NCBI GenBank assembly: GCA_020634245.1
Contig: JACKCC010000013.1
Span: 186,001 to 250,000 of the forward strand
From: Ardenticatenaceae bacterium
Lineage (GTDB): Bacteria; Chloroflexota; Anaerolineae; Promineifilales; Promineifilaceae
Length of the DNA stretch: 64,000 nucleotides
Direction of reading: 5' to 3'
The notes under the pieces are model-generated. The model did not search any database. It had not been told where the DNA came from and worked only from the letters and a program-made list of their open reading frames with translations. Numbering within the stretch: the stretch's first letter is position 1; each line of letters begins with the position of its first letter. The position numbers and the translations under genes were made by a program. This document shows positions 1 through 8,664 of this stretch, piece by piece.

Positions 1-744
1 GGGGTTGGTTTTGCCGAAACCGGACGTAAAGGATATGCCAGTGTAAATCCGGTTGTCGGAGAAACGAGTGATGGGTTTTTGAGTGATATTCAAGCCCGGC
101 CAATTGGCGAAAATGAGGTGCGCACGGCCGTTTCCCAAGCTACCACCGGCCCCGTGTCAGAAGGTGTCGTCGGGGCCGGTACAGGAACCAGCTGCTTTGG
201 CTGGAAAGGGGGTATCGGCACAGCCAGCCGGGTTTTGCCAGTCCAAAATGGCAGCTTCACCATTGGCGCACTGGTGCAAAGCAACTATGGCAGCCCGGAA
301 GAATTAACGATTGCCGGCGTTCCGGTAGGGCAGCACATTCAGCCGCCGCAGCAAGCAAAACGAGCCGAAGATGGTTCGATTATGATTGTACTGGCAACCA
401 ATGCCCCGCTGAACGGCCGTCAACTGGGCCGATTATGCCGCCGGGCCGCGTTTGGCCTGGCGCGCACGGGCAGCACCTGTCATGGTGGCAGCGGCGATTT
501 TGTGATTGCATTCAGCACTGCCTACCGGCTGCCAGACCAGCCCAAAACATTAGTCGTGGAACGGCCGTTTCTCGACGAACAACCCATTATGAGCAGCCTG
601 GCCCTGGCCGTGATTGAAGCAGTAGAGGAAGCCATCTACAACAGCCTGTTCATGGCCCACACCGTTGTCGGGCGGGATGGCAACACGCGCTACGCCCTGC
701 CGGTGGATGAGGTGGTAGCGGTGATGCGGCAGTACGGCCGTTAA
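1..744 (+). CDS. P1 family peptidase (DmpA/BapA-like), 3' part
   Basis: The reading frame is open from the first base, so the gene begins before the window; 247 residues are visible. It matches the C-terminal two thirds of the DmpA/BapA (S58) N-terminal-nucleophile hydrolases, which self-cleave into two chains and act as L-aminopeptidase/D-esterase or beta-peptidyl aminopeptidase. Visible signatures are VGAGTGTSCFGWKGGIGTAS and, later, CHGGSGDFVIAFSTA; the Ser codon at 490-492 in GGSGD is the expected autocleavage site and nucleophile. No signal peptide can be judged because the start is missing. The stop overlaps the end of the convergent transporter gene by four bases. ACGGCCGT occurs four times in this stretch. 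Substrate cannot be told from sequence. Confidence 0.88.
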   Translation, partial: GVGFAETGRKGYASVNPVVGETSDGFLSDIQARPIGENEVRTAVSQATTGPVSEGVVGAGTGTSCFGWKGGIGTASRVLPVQNGSFTIGALVQSNYGSPEELTIAGVPVGQHIQPPQQAKRAEDGSIMIVLATNAPLNGRQLGRLCRRAAFGLARTGSTCHGGSGDFVIAFSTAYRLPDQPKTLVVERPFLDEQPIMSSLALAVIEAVEEAIYNSLFMAHTVVGRDGNTRYALPVDEVVAVMRQYGR

Positions 745-1679
745 CTATCCAACGGCTGTCTCCCCTTGCCAAACCGCACCTGCACCAACAGCGCACCCAA
801 AGCGGCCAGCACCAGGCCTATAATCTTTACCCCGGTCAGTGTTTCGCCCAGGAACAGCCAGGCCAGCACCGTAATCTGGATCAGCATCGTGTTGTTAATA
901 ATACTCGATTCCATAGCCGATAACGTGCGCAGGGTGTGGTTCCAAATGGTGAAGGCAACGGCCGTATTCACCACCGCCAACCAGACCACAATCGCCCAAC
1001 TGGTCAGGGTCAACTGCGGCCACGGTTCCAGCAGCAGCCCGGCCGCCAACATCACCACCGAGCCGACCCCCATGCTCACCATCGTCACCGTCAGTGGATG
1101 TATGCGCTGCCCCCGATTGACGCCTCGCCCGGCAATGCTGGAAAGCGATGTGGCCAAAATATGCACGGCCGCAATCACATAGCCAATCCCCTGCCCGGCC
1201 GGAATCACCAGTGGATAAAAGAAAACCAGCGCCCCGGCCACAAAAACCAGCATTCCGCCCCATTGCAGCCAGGTTGGGATTTCGCGCAGTAAAGGAATAC
1301 CTAGAATGGTGACAACAACGGCCGTTGAATTCAACAGCAAACTAAACGTAATCGCCGGCAAATAAGCCAGCCCCATAAACTGCGAACCCTGCGTAATCGT
1401 GTAATAAAGCAAGCCCAACCCAATCAAATTCAGCCAGTCACGCCGCGAAAGCGCCCGCAGCGGCGTAGCATTTTGCCGCCGCCGGTAAAACGGAATCAAC
1501 GCCAGGAAAGCCAGAAAATAACGTAGCCCGGCAAACGTTACCGGCGGAATATCTTGCAACCCCAGCTTAATTAGCACCCAACTGGTCGACCAAAGAAAGG
1601 TGACCAACAAAGCCTGCCAGACAGCTTGAGCATGCGGTGAAATTCGTTTATGCATCGTCAACCTGTTAGATTCCATCAT
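741..1679 (-). CDS. EamA/DMT-family exporter
   Basis: A 312-residue membrane protein with about ten hydrophobic helices arranged as two EamA repeats, the layout of drug/metabolite transporters (RhaT/YdcZ type). The first repeat holds the typical WSTSWVLIKLGLQDIPP stretch, in which family members carry a conserved first helix and a P-P-x-x-F-A-x-x-R motif (here PPVTFAGLRYF). The substrate is unknown; relatives export amino acids, nucleosides or other metabolites. The start at 1679 has no clear ribosome binding site; an internal ATG at 1655 preceded by AGGT is an alternative. It converges with the peptidase gene. Confidence 0.85.
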   Translation of the reverse strand: MMESNRLTMHKRISPHAQAVWQALLVTFLWSTSWVLIKLGLQDIPPVTFAGLRYFLAFLALIPFYRRRQNATPLRALSRRDWLNLIGLGLLYYTITQGSQFMGLAYLPAITFSLLLNSTAVVVTILGIPLLREIPTWLQWGGMLVFVAGALVFFYPLVIPAGQGIGYVIAAVHILATSLSSIAGRGVNRGQRIHPLTVTMVSMGVGSVVMLAAGLLLEPWPQLTLTSWAIVVWLAVVNTAVAFTIWNHTLRTLSAMESSIINNTMLIQITVLAWLFLGETLTGVKIIGLVLAALGALLVQVRFGKGRQPLDS

Positions 1680-1935
1680 CTAACACAAAAGTTATACCCT
1701 TTGCCAGTCAGCGCGTCATCTGACATGCTGAAGTGCTAATAGCTAAACACTAACCGCTCATTGTACGTATTATCACAATATTGATTTTAAGCGCCACACT
1801 CGCTACACTGTTTTTATAATAACAACCCTACCAAGAACCCGGAGAAACAGGCAAAACTTGCTTACGACAACCATAATCTGCCCACCGGTTCTCAGCACCG
1901 ATCACATAATCATTCTTTATACATGGAGATGAGCT
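1680..1935. promoter_or_regulatory. Divergent intergenic region with a -10-like box
   Basis: This 256-base AT-rich region separates two divergent genes. A perfect TATAAT sits at 1815-1820 on the + strand, but no good -35 lies 16-18 bases upstream, and the distance to the start at 1936 is over 100 bases. The ribosome binding site GGAGATGAG lies just before the ATG at 1936. Nothing else recognisable is seen. Confidence 0.3.
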
Positions 1936-2973
1936 ATGCCTACCACACAAAAGGCAATCAACCGGGCTTTCAGCGAACTGATTCAAAAACTTAACCAACA
2001 AGACAAGCACCCTCTACTTCCTTCCGATCGTTACATCATTTTCTCCGACCACCACAAGGGAGCACGCAACGAAGCCGATGATTTTTTGCCGTGTGAGCAA
2101 ACTTATCTGGCCGCGCTTGACCACTATTTAGACGAAGGCTACACATTAATCATTTTAGGCGATGCCGAAGAACTATGGGAAGAAAAAGCACAAAATGTCT
2201 TGGCCGCCTATAAAAATGTCTTGTTAAGCGAAACCCGCTTTTACAAAGAGGAGCGCTATATCCGTGTTTATGGCAATCACGATGACCTGTGGCGCTACCC
2301 CACGCAAGTCAAAAAACACCTCGATCCCTTTTTCCCTGGCATTCAAGTCCAAGACGGCATCCTATTTGAATATACAAGCGCCGATGGATTAACCGGCGAG
2401 CTTTTCCTGACACATGGCCATCAAGGAACTTTGGACAGTGACAAGCTGGCCTGGTTTTCGCGCATTTGGCTGCCCCTTTACCGGGAATTTCAGATTTTAA
2501 CCGGCATTGGAAAAACAACGCCTGCCAAAGATGCCTGCTTGCGGGCTGAACATGATACAAAAATGTACCGCTGGACGCAGACCCGGCGAAACACAATCCT
2601 CATCGTCGGGCACACACACCGGCCCATTTGGAGTTCCCAGACACATCTGGAGAAATTACTGAATCAGCTTTATACCTTACGCCAAAAAAACCTTGATGAA
2701 CCATCGGCCGCAACTGAAGAAGAAATTGTCCAATTAAAAGATGAAATCAAACGACGCGAGCTGAAATACCCGCCATGTACGGATACAATTAAAACGCGAC
2801 CCAGTTATTTTAATACTGGCTGCTGCCGTTTTGAAGATGGTGATATTACGGGCATTGAATTGGACAATGGTCAAATTCGCCTGATCAAATGGACAAAAAG
2901 CGAGGCTGAATTTGTCCGTTTGATTTTGGAAGAGACGCCGCTGTCGGAGGTTTTTTTCTTTTTGGAAGCGTAG
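1936..2973 (+). CDS. Calcineurin-like metallophosphoesterase
   Basis: A 345-residue cytosolic protein with the full set of metallophosphoesterase metal-ligand motifs in order: FSDHHKG (D38, H40), LGDAEELWE (D76), YGNHDD (N114, H115), THGHQG (H160, H162) and VGHTHRP (H226, H228). These coordinate two divalent metals for phosphoester hydrolysis. The spacing resembles the UDP-2,3-diacylglucosamine hydrolase-like branch, but with a longer middle region and a basic/acidic helical insert after the last motif (about residues 235-285). The actual substrate is not evident. The start is supported by GGAGATGAG upstream. The gene carries no ACGGCCGT copy, unlike most neighbours. Confidence 0.85.
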   Translation: MPTTQKAINRAFSELIQKLNQQDKHPLLPSDRYIIFSDHHKGARNEADDFLPCEQTYLAALDHYLDEGYTLIILGDAEELWEEKAQNVLAAYKNVLLSETRFYKEERYIRVYGNHDDLWRYPTQVKKHLDPFFPGIQVQDGILFEYTSADGLTGELFLTHGHQGTLDSDKLAWFSRIWLPLYREFQILTGIGKTTPAKDACLRAEHDTKMYRWTQTRRNTILIVGHTHRPIWSSQTHLEKLLNQLYTLRQKNLDEPSAATEEEIVQLKDEIKRRELKYPPCTDTIKTRPSYFNTGCCRFEDGDITGIELDNGQIRLIKWTKSEAEFVRLILEETPLSEVFFFLEA

Positions 2974-2975
2974 GT

Positions 2976-3926
2976 TCAGCCGGGGATGGTGTCTAATTTC
3001 CAGGTGAGAAACGGCCGTTTCTCTGCCCCCATCGTCAACAAATCCGGCACCAATCCCTGCCGCAAACAAGTTTGAATCAAATCCACGATCAATTCGTCCT
3101 TTTCTTGCGGGAAATTATCTTTATCCAGTCCCAAGAGAAAAATCAAATCATGCAGTTCACCTAAATCAAAGGCGTCGGTTAAGTTTTGCCACAGTAAACG
3201 GCGGTCATTGGCCGTTAACGACAGCGGGTAACTGGTCACGACCATCTCCACCTGGCCAGCCTCCTCGGCGGCTTCCGTTTTGATGCGAGCGTTGCCCAAC
3301 AACAGCGCCTCCTGGTAAACCTTCACCTGTATGCTGATACGGCCGTTCCGCTGCGGCGTTAGCAAAAAATAAACCGGCGGCTCATCCTGACCGCGCGTCA
3401 ACGTGATTGTTTGTTCTGGCTCGTCGATCTCACAATCCGGTGCCGTAACCTGAATGCGTACCACCACCTGCTCGGCCGCCTCTTCCCACACTACCGCTAC
3501 CGGACCGGAAGCCACTTTCGTCAAATCTTCTTCGGCCAGCTGGGGCGCATTTGCCTGACGCAGGGCCACAGCCATATCGAAAGCCCGCCCCACTTCAACT
3601 TTGGGCGGTACAGCCACATCCATTCGCAGCGTCTCCTGCTGCGCCTCGGCCACGTCACGCGTACCGGGTTCGCCAAGTGTCATTGCCGCCGGCCCGTCAG
3701 CCGCCACCGGTTCATTTCCCTCGTCGGCCGCCGGTTCATCGACCGCCGAGCTGCTGTTAATATCGGGGAGTGACGGCAAATTCGCTTCATGATAATGCGA
3801 GATGGGTATCTCTGAGGTCTGCGGTGGCCGCCAACTGCGCCGGGCCGTCGTTATTTGACGCCAAACTATGAGGACGATAACGGCCGTTATCACCCCGCCT
3901 GCAATCCAAAAAATAATCGTATCCAT
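2976..3926 (-). CDS. Membrane-anchored protein with C-terminal effector-associated (death-like) domain
   Basis: A 316-residue protein. Residues 3-22 form one transmembrane helix, followed by a polar acidic low-complexity stretch to about 105. Residues 108-235 look like a beta-sandwich: alternating hydrophobic strands with VEVGRAF and PPVYFLLTPQRNGRISIQV. The last 70 residues (about 240-310) are helical, with LTDAFDLGELHDLIFLLGLD, an ELIVDLIQTCLRQG helix and a terminal LTMGAEKRP. That pattern resembles the small effector-associated/death-like domains recruited by prokaryotic conflict systems in multicellular Chloroflexota, Cyanobacteria and Actinobacteria. A well-formed promoter precedes it at 3956-3984. 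It converges closely on the phosphoesterase gene. The domain call is from memory of family sequences and is moderately sure; the function is unknown. Confidence 0.55.
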   Translation of the reverse strand: MDTIIFWIAGGVITAVIVLIVWRQITTARRSWRPPQTSEIPISHYHEANLPSLPDINSSSAVDEPAADEGNEPVAADGPAAMTLGEPGTRDVAEAQQETLRMDVAVPPKVEVGRAFDMAVALRQANAPQLAEEDLTKVASGPVAVVWEEAAEQVVVRIQVTAPDCEIDEPEQTITLTRGQDEPPVYFLLTPQRNGRISIQVKVYQEALLLGNARIKTEAAEEAGQVEMVVTSYPLSLTANDRRLLWQNLTDAFDLGELHDLIFLLGLDKDNFPQEKDELIVDLIQTCLRQGLVPDLLTMGAEKRPFLTWKLDTIPG

Positions 3927-3955
3927 ACCTTGTCACCCTGTCATCTAAAAATCTA

Positions 3956-3984
3956 ATCATAAAGCCGATAGGCACCCAGGTCAA
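3956..3984 (-). promoter_or_regulatory. Sigma70-type promoter of the death-like-domain gene
   Basis: On the minus strand TTGACC (3984-3979) and TATGAT (3961-3956) are separated by exactly 17 bases. Transcription would start near 3949, about 23 bases before the ATG at 3926. Confidence 0.6.
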
Positions 3985-4253
3985 TCAAATCTTTTCTCCT
4001 GTCAGTTTTGGATTTTTCGCCTCGTTTATGCTATGGTTCGTTGCGGGAAATGAGGAATTATTACACATTGGGAAACCCTCAAAAACTCTCAACAATTCAA
4101 TATTATTTGTTTGGGGCGCTCTCTAGATTAGTCCGTGCAATTATTGCTATTGGACTGTGACTAGTTTGGCAAACCGGCGTCTAATGGAAGAAGTGAATTA
4201 CCTTTCCATTTTTTCACAAACATGTTTAATTGACGTATTTTTCAGGAGGATCT
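3985..4253. other. Intergenic region without a gene
   Basis: AT-rich DNA between two divergent genes. Apart from the minus-strand promoter next to it and the AGGAGG ribosome binding site at 4244-4249, no gene, repeat or strong hairpin was seen. Confidence 0.5.
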
Positions 4254-4646
4254 ATGCGCAATGATGTTGTAAAGGGGACCATTTTGGCCGCTGTGCTGGC
4301 CCTGGTTCTCAATTTGATTATTTATTTTGTGGGAGCCAGCCGGGGCGTCTCTTACCTGACCCAGCAGCCGGGAACTGTTGGATCAGGAATGGTAATCGTG
4401 GCCAGTTTGGTAACGGCCGTTGCCGCCGGTATCGGTCTCTGGCTGTTGGCCCGATTCATGAAAAATCCCCTCAACCTCTTCATGTGGCTGGCCGGAATTT
4501 TAGCCCTGCTTTCCCTGCTCCTACCCTACGCGATGGCCCACGACACCGGCACCTTCGTCGCCCTGGGCCTCATGCACGTCAGTTCAGGGTTGGCCATCGT
4601 CTACGCCCTCGTCAACTATTTTCAACGCTGCCCGACGTGTAATTAA
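4254..4646 (+). CDS. Small four-helix membrane protein, unknown function
   Basis: A 130-residue protein with four hydrophobic segments (about residues 8-28, 45-65, 72-92 and 100-122), ending in RCPTCN. The start is placed at the ATG at 4254 because AGGAGG lies four bases before it; an in-frame TTG at 4230 lacks this. It is not recognised as a named family. It sits in the same direction as the coiled-coil and vWA genes that follow, but a 180-base gap with a repeat separates them. Confidence 0.7.
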   Translation: MRNDVVKGTILAAVLALVLNLIIYFVGASRGVSYLTQQPGTVGSGMVIVASLVTAVAAGIGLWLLARFMKNPLNLFMWLAGILALLSLLLPYAMAHDTGTFVALGLMHVSSGLAIVYALVNYFQRCPTCN

Positions 4647-4676
4647 ATTAGGAAAATTTGTATCTTCTCAAAAAGT

Positions 4677-4732
4677 AGGGGCGTACCCTTGTGGTCGCCC
4701 ACGTGGGCAGGCACAAAGCACTGCCCCTACAG
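4677..4732. repeat. Hairpin repeat of the GGGCGACC-CTTGT-GGTCGCCC type
   Basis: The block reads as a hairpin: GGGGCGTACC, CTTGT, GGTCGCCC, followed by further inverted copies (GTGGGCAGGC ... and GCCCCTAC pairing with GTAGGGGC at the left edge). A cleaner copy of the same hairpin lies inside gltB at about 53551-53573, so this is a dispersed repeat family and not only a local terminator. Confidence 0.65.
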
Positions 4733-4828
4733 CGAATTATTGAGCTGGTACGAAAAATTTGAGATAAGGTGTGTGTCTTCTTATCTCGTTTTATCAACAA
4801 ATTTTTACAAACAAAAGTGGAGGATTGA

Positions 4829-6355
4829 ATGAACCCTTGGATTGCCTTGATTATCGGCCTGCTCCTCGGCTGGCTGATTGAATTACTGATTGATATTTTT
4901 TACTGGCGCAAACGCCGCCTGTGCCCGGACGATGACGCTTTGAGCATCCGCGCCTCTTTGGAACAGGCCCAAAACGACAACCGCTCATTGCAGGCATCGC
5001 TCGATGAAAACAAAACCCGGCTGGGCCAACTGGAAGCCGATCTCGCCGCACGGGACGGCCGTATCGCCACCCTGACCGCCGATTTAGATGCCCGCGCCGG
5101 AGAAATAGATGGGTTGAACGGCCGTATCCACCAACTCGAAGCCGATTTAACCGCCCGCGACAACGAACTGGAAACGATCCGTACCGAATTGGGCGGCATC
5201 GACGTGGAAGCCCAAGAACTCGGCTTCGGTTCCATCTTCAGCGGCGCCGGCCTGGCCCTGGGCAGCTTCTGGCATCAAATCAAAAATCGTTTCTCCGGCC
5301 TCCATGCTGATGTCGCCGCCCGCGACTCGCAAATCAATGATATGCAAGCCCAGGTCAATGTTTCCGGCGACCAGGTTGGGGAATTAAAAGCCCAATTAGC
5401 TTCCCTGGAAACCGATCTGGCCGCTCGCAACGCCCAAATTGGCGACCTGCGCGTTGAACTGGACGCTAAAACCGGACAATTGGGCAAATTAGAAACCGAA
5501 CTCGACGCCAAAAACGTGGAGTTGGGCCGACTTCACACTGACCTGGGCGATTTAGACACCAAAGTCAAAGGACTGGGGTTGGGTTCCCTGTTCGCCGGCG
5601 GCGGACTGACCTTAAGCGGCTTCTTCGCCAACCTCAAAGACCGCTTCTCAGGCGAGGCCGAACTGGAAACTCGCAGCGCCGAACTCGATGCCAGCCTCGC
5701 CGCCAAAGACGCCGAAATCGACGGCCTGCGGCTGCAAGTAACTGATTTGGAACAAAAACTCACTGTTTCCAACGCCAGCCTGGTCGAAATGCGCAGCAAT
5801 CTGGGTGCCGAGTACAAAGGGGCGCAAGGATTGAGCATGGTCTGGGGCATGAACACCGCCGCCAGTAACCTGCTGGCTAATCGCGGTATTTACACCTACA
5901 ACCAGTTAGCGGCCACCAAAGTCGATGAAGTCAACGACGCTATTGAATTATCCGGCGAGTATTACCCGGAAATGGACAATGCCGCTATTCACGGCTCCTG
6001 GGTCGAACAATCCCGTCTGGCCGGTTCCGGCGACTGGGATGATTTGTTTGCCTACCAGCAGCAGCGTTTCGATCTGGTCGGCCTGCGCGACGATTTGAAG
6101 AAAATCTGGGGCATCGGGCCAAAAATCGAGCAGGTGCTCAACGAGAACGGGGTTTACCTATTTGCCCAGTTGGCCTCCGTACCGCCCGATCGCATCACCG
6201 AGATTTTGCGCCGCGCCGGTTCCCGCTTCCAAATGTCCACCGGCAAACTGCACGAATCCTGGCCAGAACAGGCTCGCCTGGCCGACAAAGGCGATTGGGA
6301 TGCGTTCCAAACGTTGCAGGATACGCTCGATTGGTCGAAGGTTCAGGGCAAATAA
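4829..6355 (+). CDS. Membrane-anchored coiled-coil protein with tandem helix-hairpin-helix-like domains
   Basis: A 508-residue protein. Residues 3-24 are an N-terminal membrane helix. Residues 40-320 are coiled coil rich in L-E-A-D-L-A-A-R-D repeats, interrupted twice by a similar glycine-rich block (LGFGSIFSGAGLALGSF, then LGLGSLFAGGGLTLSGF), which points to an internal duplication. The C-terminal third holds two copies of a roughly 85-residue module: one from about 333 (VWGMNTAASNLL) and one from about 420 (IWGIGPKIEQVLNENG). Each ends in a shared HGSWVEQSRLAGSGDWDD / HESWPEQARLADKGDWDA motif. The GIGPK loop matches the helix-hairpin-helix fold of COG3743-like proteins; the first copy has lost this loop. 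A GTGGAGG site precedes the ATG. Its role is unknown; a structural or DNA/membrane tethering role is inference. Confidence 0.7.
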   Translation: MNPWIALIIGLLLGWLIELLIDIFYWRKRRLCPDDDALSIRASLEQAQNDNRSLQASLDENKTRLGQLEADLAARDGRIATLTADLDARAGEIDGLNGRIHQLEADLTARDNELETIRTELGGIDVEAQELGFGSIFSGAGLALGSFWHQIKNRFSGLHADVAARDSQINDMQAQVNVSGDQVGELKAQLASLETDLAARNAQIGDLRVELDAKTGQLGKLETELDAKNVELGRLHTDLGDLDTKVKGLGLGSLFAGGGLTLSGFFANLKDRFSGEAELETRSAELDASLAAKDAEIDGLRLQVTDLEQKLTVSNASLVEMRSNLGAEYKGAQGLSMVWGMNTAASNLLANRGIYTYNQLAATKVDEVNDAIELSGEYYPEMDNAAIHGSWVEQSRLAGSGDWDDLFAYQQQRFDLVGLRDDLKKIWGIGPKIEQVLNENGVYLFAQLASVPPDRITEILRRAGSRFQMSTGKLHESWPEQARLADKGDWDAFQTLQDTLDWSKVQGK

Positions 6356-6381
6356 TTGTCTTTGATTTGAGGAATGTACGT

Positions 6382-6500
6382 AATGGTCAAGAATTGATTG
6401 AACCGCAAAGAGCGCCAAGAACGCAAAGTATTAAAGAGAAAAACTTCGCGCCCTTTGCGTCCTTTGCGGTGAAATTTGATTCAATGAACTCGTGACCATT
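6382..6500. repeat. Long imperfect inverted repeat, GCAAAGAACGCAAAG family
   Basis: The core arms are AACCGCAAAGAGCGCCAAGA (6401-6420) and the reverse-complementary CTTTGCGTCCTTTGCGGT. The symmetry continues outward to AATGGTCA/TGACCATT. Related elements lie at 12258-12331, 42141-42214, 50220-50291 and 60228-60306. Confidence 0.75.
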
Positions 6501-6520
6501 GTAAATTTGAGGAATGTAAT

Positions 6521-8581
6521 ATGGAAAATCCATGTTTAAACGATAATTTCGTCGATGCCGCTGCGCTGCGCCGTTACAATTTCTTTAAGGGATTGGTGCT
6601 GGTTTTGCTGGCCGCGCTGCTGCTGGGGCTGTGGGGGTTTACCCGCCAGTTTGACAACATCCAGGCGCCCACATTAAGCGGCCCGGCCGGCTCTATTGCT
6701 TCCGGCACGGTTACGCTGAACGGCCGTGGCTCCCCCAACAGCGCAATCGACGTGCAAATGAACGGCCGTTCCCTGGGCACAACCACTGTCAACGCCGATG
6801 GGAACTGGTCACTAGACACCGATCTGGCGGCCGGTCAGTACGATTTCGTCGCCCTGGCCCTGGACCCGGACGGCGTAGAGCGCGGCCGCTCGGCCGGACT
6901 TGCCCTCAACGTCGCCGAACCAATGGCTTATACTGCCCCAACCCTGACCCTGCCGTCTGGCGAAGTTAATATTGCCGCCGTCCCATTTAGCGGCACGGGC
7001 ACACCGGGCAGCACTGTTGACCTGCTTAACAATGGCGTTTCAGTGGGAACGGCCGTTGTCGATCCCAATGGCCAATGGACAACAACCGCTCCCATCTCCC
7101 GCTACGTCAACGACCTGCAAGCCTTCGGAACCGGCCCTGACGGGACCGCCATCGGCGACTCTGGCGTCCAGCGGCTTCTGGTGGAGGCGGCCACCACCGA
7201 ACTAACCGTCAATGCCCCCGAGTTGGACGAATATGCGCTTGATGCGACCGGATTGTCCCAATCAACCCTCCATCTGTCAGGAACTGGCGAACCATCCACC
7301 CGGGTACGGCTGGCTCTGGGCAATCTGGATTTGGGCACGGTGGACGTGGACGCCGACGGCAACTGGTCATTTGATGGCGATTTTGCCCTGGAATCGGGCA
7401 CGTATGACCTGCAAGCCAGGATGGTTTCAGCCGATGATGTCGAATTAGGCACGGCCAACGTGGTTGATCTGGTTGTTCCCAATCTGGCTGTCAGCCAACC
7501 GGTGGTTATTGACACCGCCGACGTGGTTGATGCCGGTACGGACAGTGGCGAACTGGTTTTGCACGGCACGGCCGTTCCCGGCAAGCAAATTCAAATCATC
7601 ATCAACGGTGAAGTGATCGACATCGTCACGGCCGATGACGACGGCAACTGGTCCTACACCACCACTTTGCCCACCGGAAGTTACACGGTCAACGGCCGTT
7701 ACCTCGACCTCTCCGAAGCTGAAGCCAACCAACTGGCCGCCAGCCAAAGCCTGACCGTCGGCGAGCCAACCGGCCAATTGCAACTTTTGTTTGCCGGCGG
7801 CGCCGCAGATGGTCAATTAGGCTTAGCGCCGGCCGGTTACCCGGCTGTCGAAATCATTCTGGATGCCTCCGGAAGCATGATGGAACTGCTAGGCAGCGAC
7901 ACCCGCTTCGAGACCGCCCGCGCCGCGCTGCAAAACATCACCGACAACGTCCTGCCCGATAGCACACCGATTGCCGTGCGCGTTTTCGGCAACATCGAAG
8001 GTAATTACGCCTGCCGCACCGATTTGATGATCCCTTACCAACCGCTGGATCGGGCAGCGATGGACGCCTTCCTGGCTGACGTGGAACCGCAGGTCGATGC
8101 CAACACGCCCATCGCCGACTCTCTGGCTCGCGTCGCCCTTGACCTGGCCGACGCCGGCGATTTGGAACGCATCGTTGTCCTCCTCACTGATGGCGAAGAG
8201 ACCTGCGGCGGCGATCCGGCGGCCCAAATTCAGAAGCTGCGCGATGCCGGTATTGGCGTTCAGGTCAACATCGTCGGGCTGGCCATTGCCGATGATGCGC
8301 TAAAAGCCGAATTCGAGCGCTGGGTGGAGATTGGCGGGGGTCAATACGTTGATGTCACCGATCCTGGCCGTCTAGCTGAAGTGTTGGGTGAACTGCTGCT
8401 GGTTCCCTACGTGGTCCGCAATGAAGCCGGAGAGGTGGTGGTAAACGGCCGTGTCGGTGGTCCGCCACAAACGCTGCCCATCGGCACGTACGAAGTCCTG
8501 GTCGGCACGGTTCCGGCCATGACATTTGACTCGGTAGAAATTGTTACCGGCGAAATGGTTCAATTGACGCTGGGCGAATAG
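6521..8581 (+). CDS. Surface protein with four Ig-like repeats and a von Willebrand A domain
   Basis: A 686-residue protein with an N-terminal membrane helix (about 23-43). Four bacterial Ig-like repeats follow (about 45-125, 137-215, 225-310 and 325-415), each with a G-T-x-x-x-x-D-x-x-G-N/Q-W-S/T signature. The vWA domain (about 440-600) has an intact metal-ion-dependent adhesion site: D448-A-S450-G-S452, a distal Thr in TPIADSL and LTDGEE. The tail (about 615-686) resembles a PEGA-like beta module. The domains would face outward and bind a ligand or partner protein through a divalent metal. The gene lies downstream of the coiled-coil gene in the same direction and is closed by a strong terminator. 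Confidence 0.82.
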   Translation: MENPCLNDNFVDAAALRRYNFFKGLVLVLLAALLLGLWGFTRQFDNIQAPTLSGPAGSIASGTVTLNGRGSPNSAIDVQMNGRSLGTTTVNADGNWSLDTDLAAGQYDFVALALDPDGVERGRSAGLALNVAEPMAYTAPTLTLPSGEVNIAAVPFSGTGTPGSTVDLLNNGVSVGTAVVDPNGQWTTTAPISRYVNDLQAFGTGPDGTAIGDSGVQRLLVEAATTELTVNAPELDEYALDATGLSQSTLHLSGTGEPSTRVRLALGNLDLGTVDVDADGNWSFDGDFALESGTYDLQARMVSADDVELGTANVVDLVVPNLAVSQPVVIDTADVVDAGTDSGELVLHGTAVPGKQIQIIINGEVIDIVTADDDGNWSYTTTLPTGSYTVNGRYLDLSEAEANQLAASQSLTVGEPTGQLQLLFAGGAADGQLGLAPAGYPAVEIILDASGSMMELLGSDTRFETARAALQNITDNVLPDSTPIAVRVFGNIEGNYACRTDLMIPYQPLDRAAMDAFLADVEPQVDANTPIADSLARVALDLADAGDLERIVVLLTDGEETCGGDPAAQIQKLRDAGIGVQVNIVGLAIADDALKAEFERWVEIGGGQYVDVTDPGRLAEVLGELLLVPYVVRNEAGEVVVNGRVGGPPQTLPIGTYEVLVGTVPAMTFDSVEIVTGEMVQLTLGE

Positions 8582-8603
8582 TCCCGGCGTTTGACGAAAA
8601 CGT

Positions 8604-8646
8604 AAAAAGACCTGGATGTGATTTATACCTCATCCAGGTCTTTTTT
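8604..8646 (+). terminator. Rho-independent terminator after the vWA gene
   Basis: AAAAAGACCTGGATG (8604-8618) pairs perfectly with CATCCAGGTCTTTTT (8631-8645) around a 12-base loop, ending in six T. It lies 23 bases past the stop codon. The A run on the left lets it work in both directions. Confidence 0.93.
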
Positions 8647-8664
8647 GTTTAGCTCGCCCATAAA

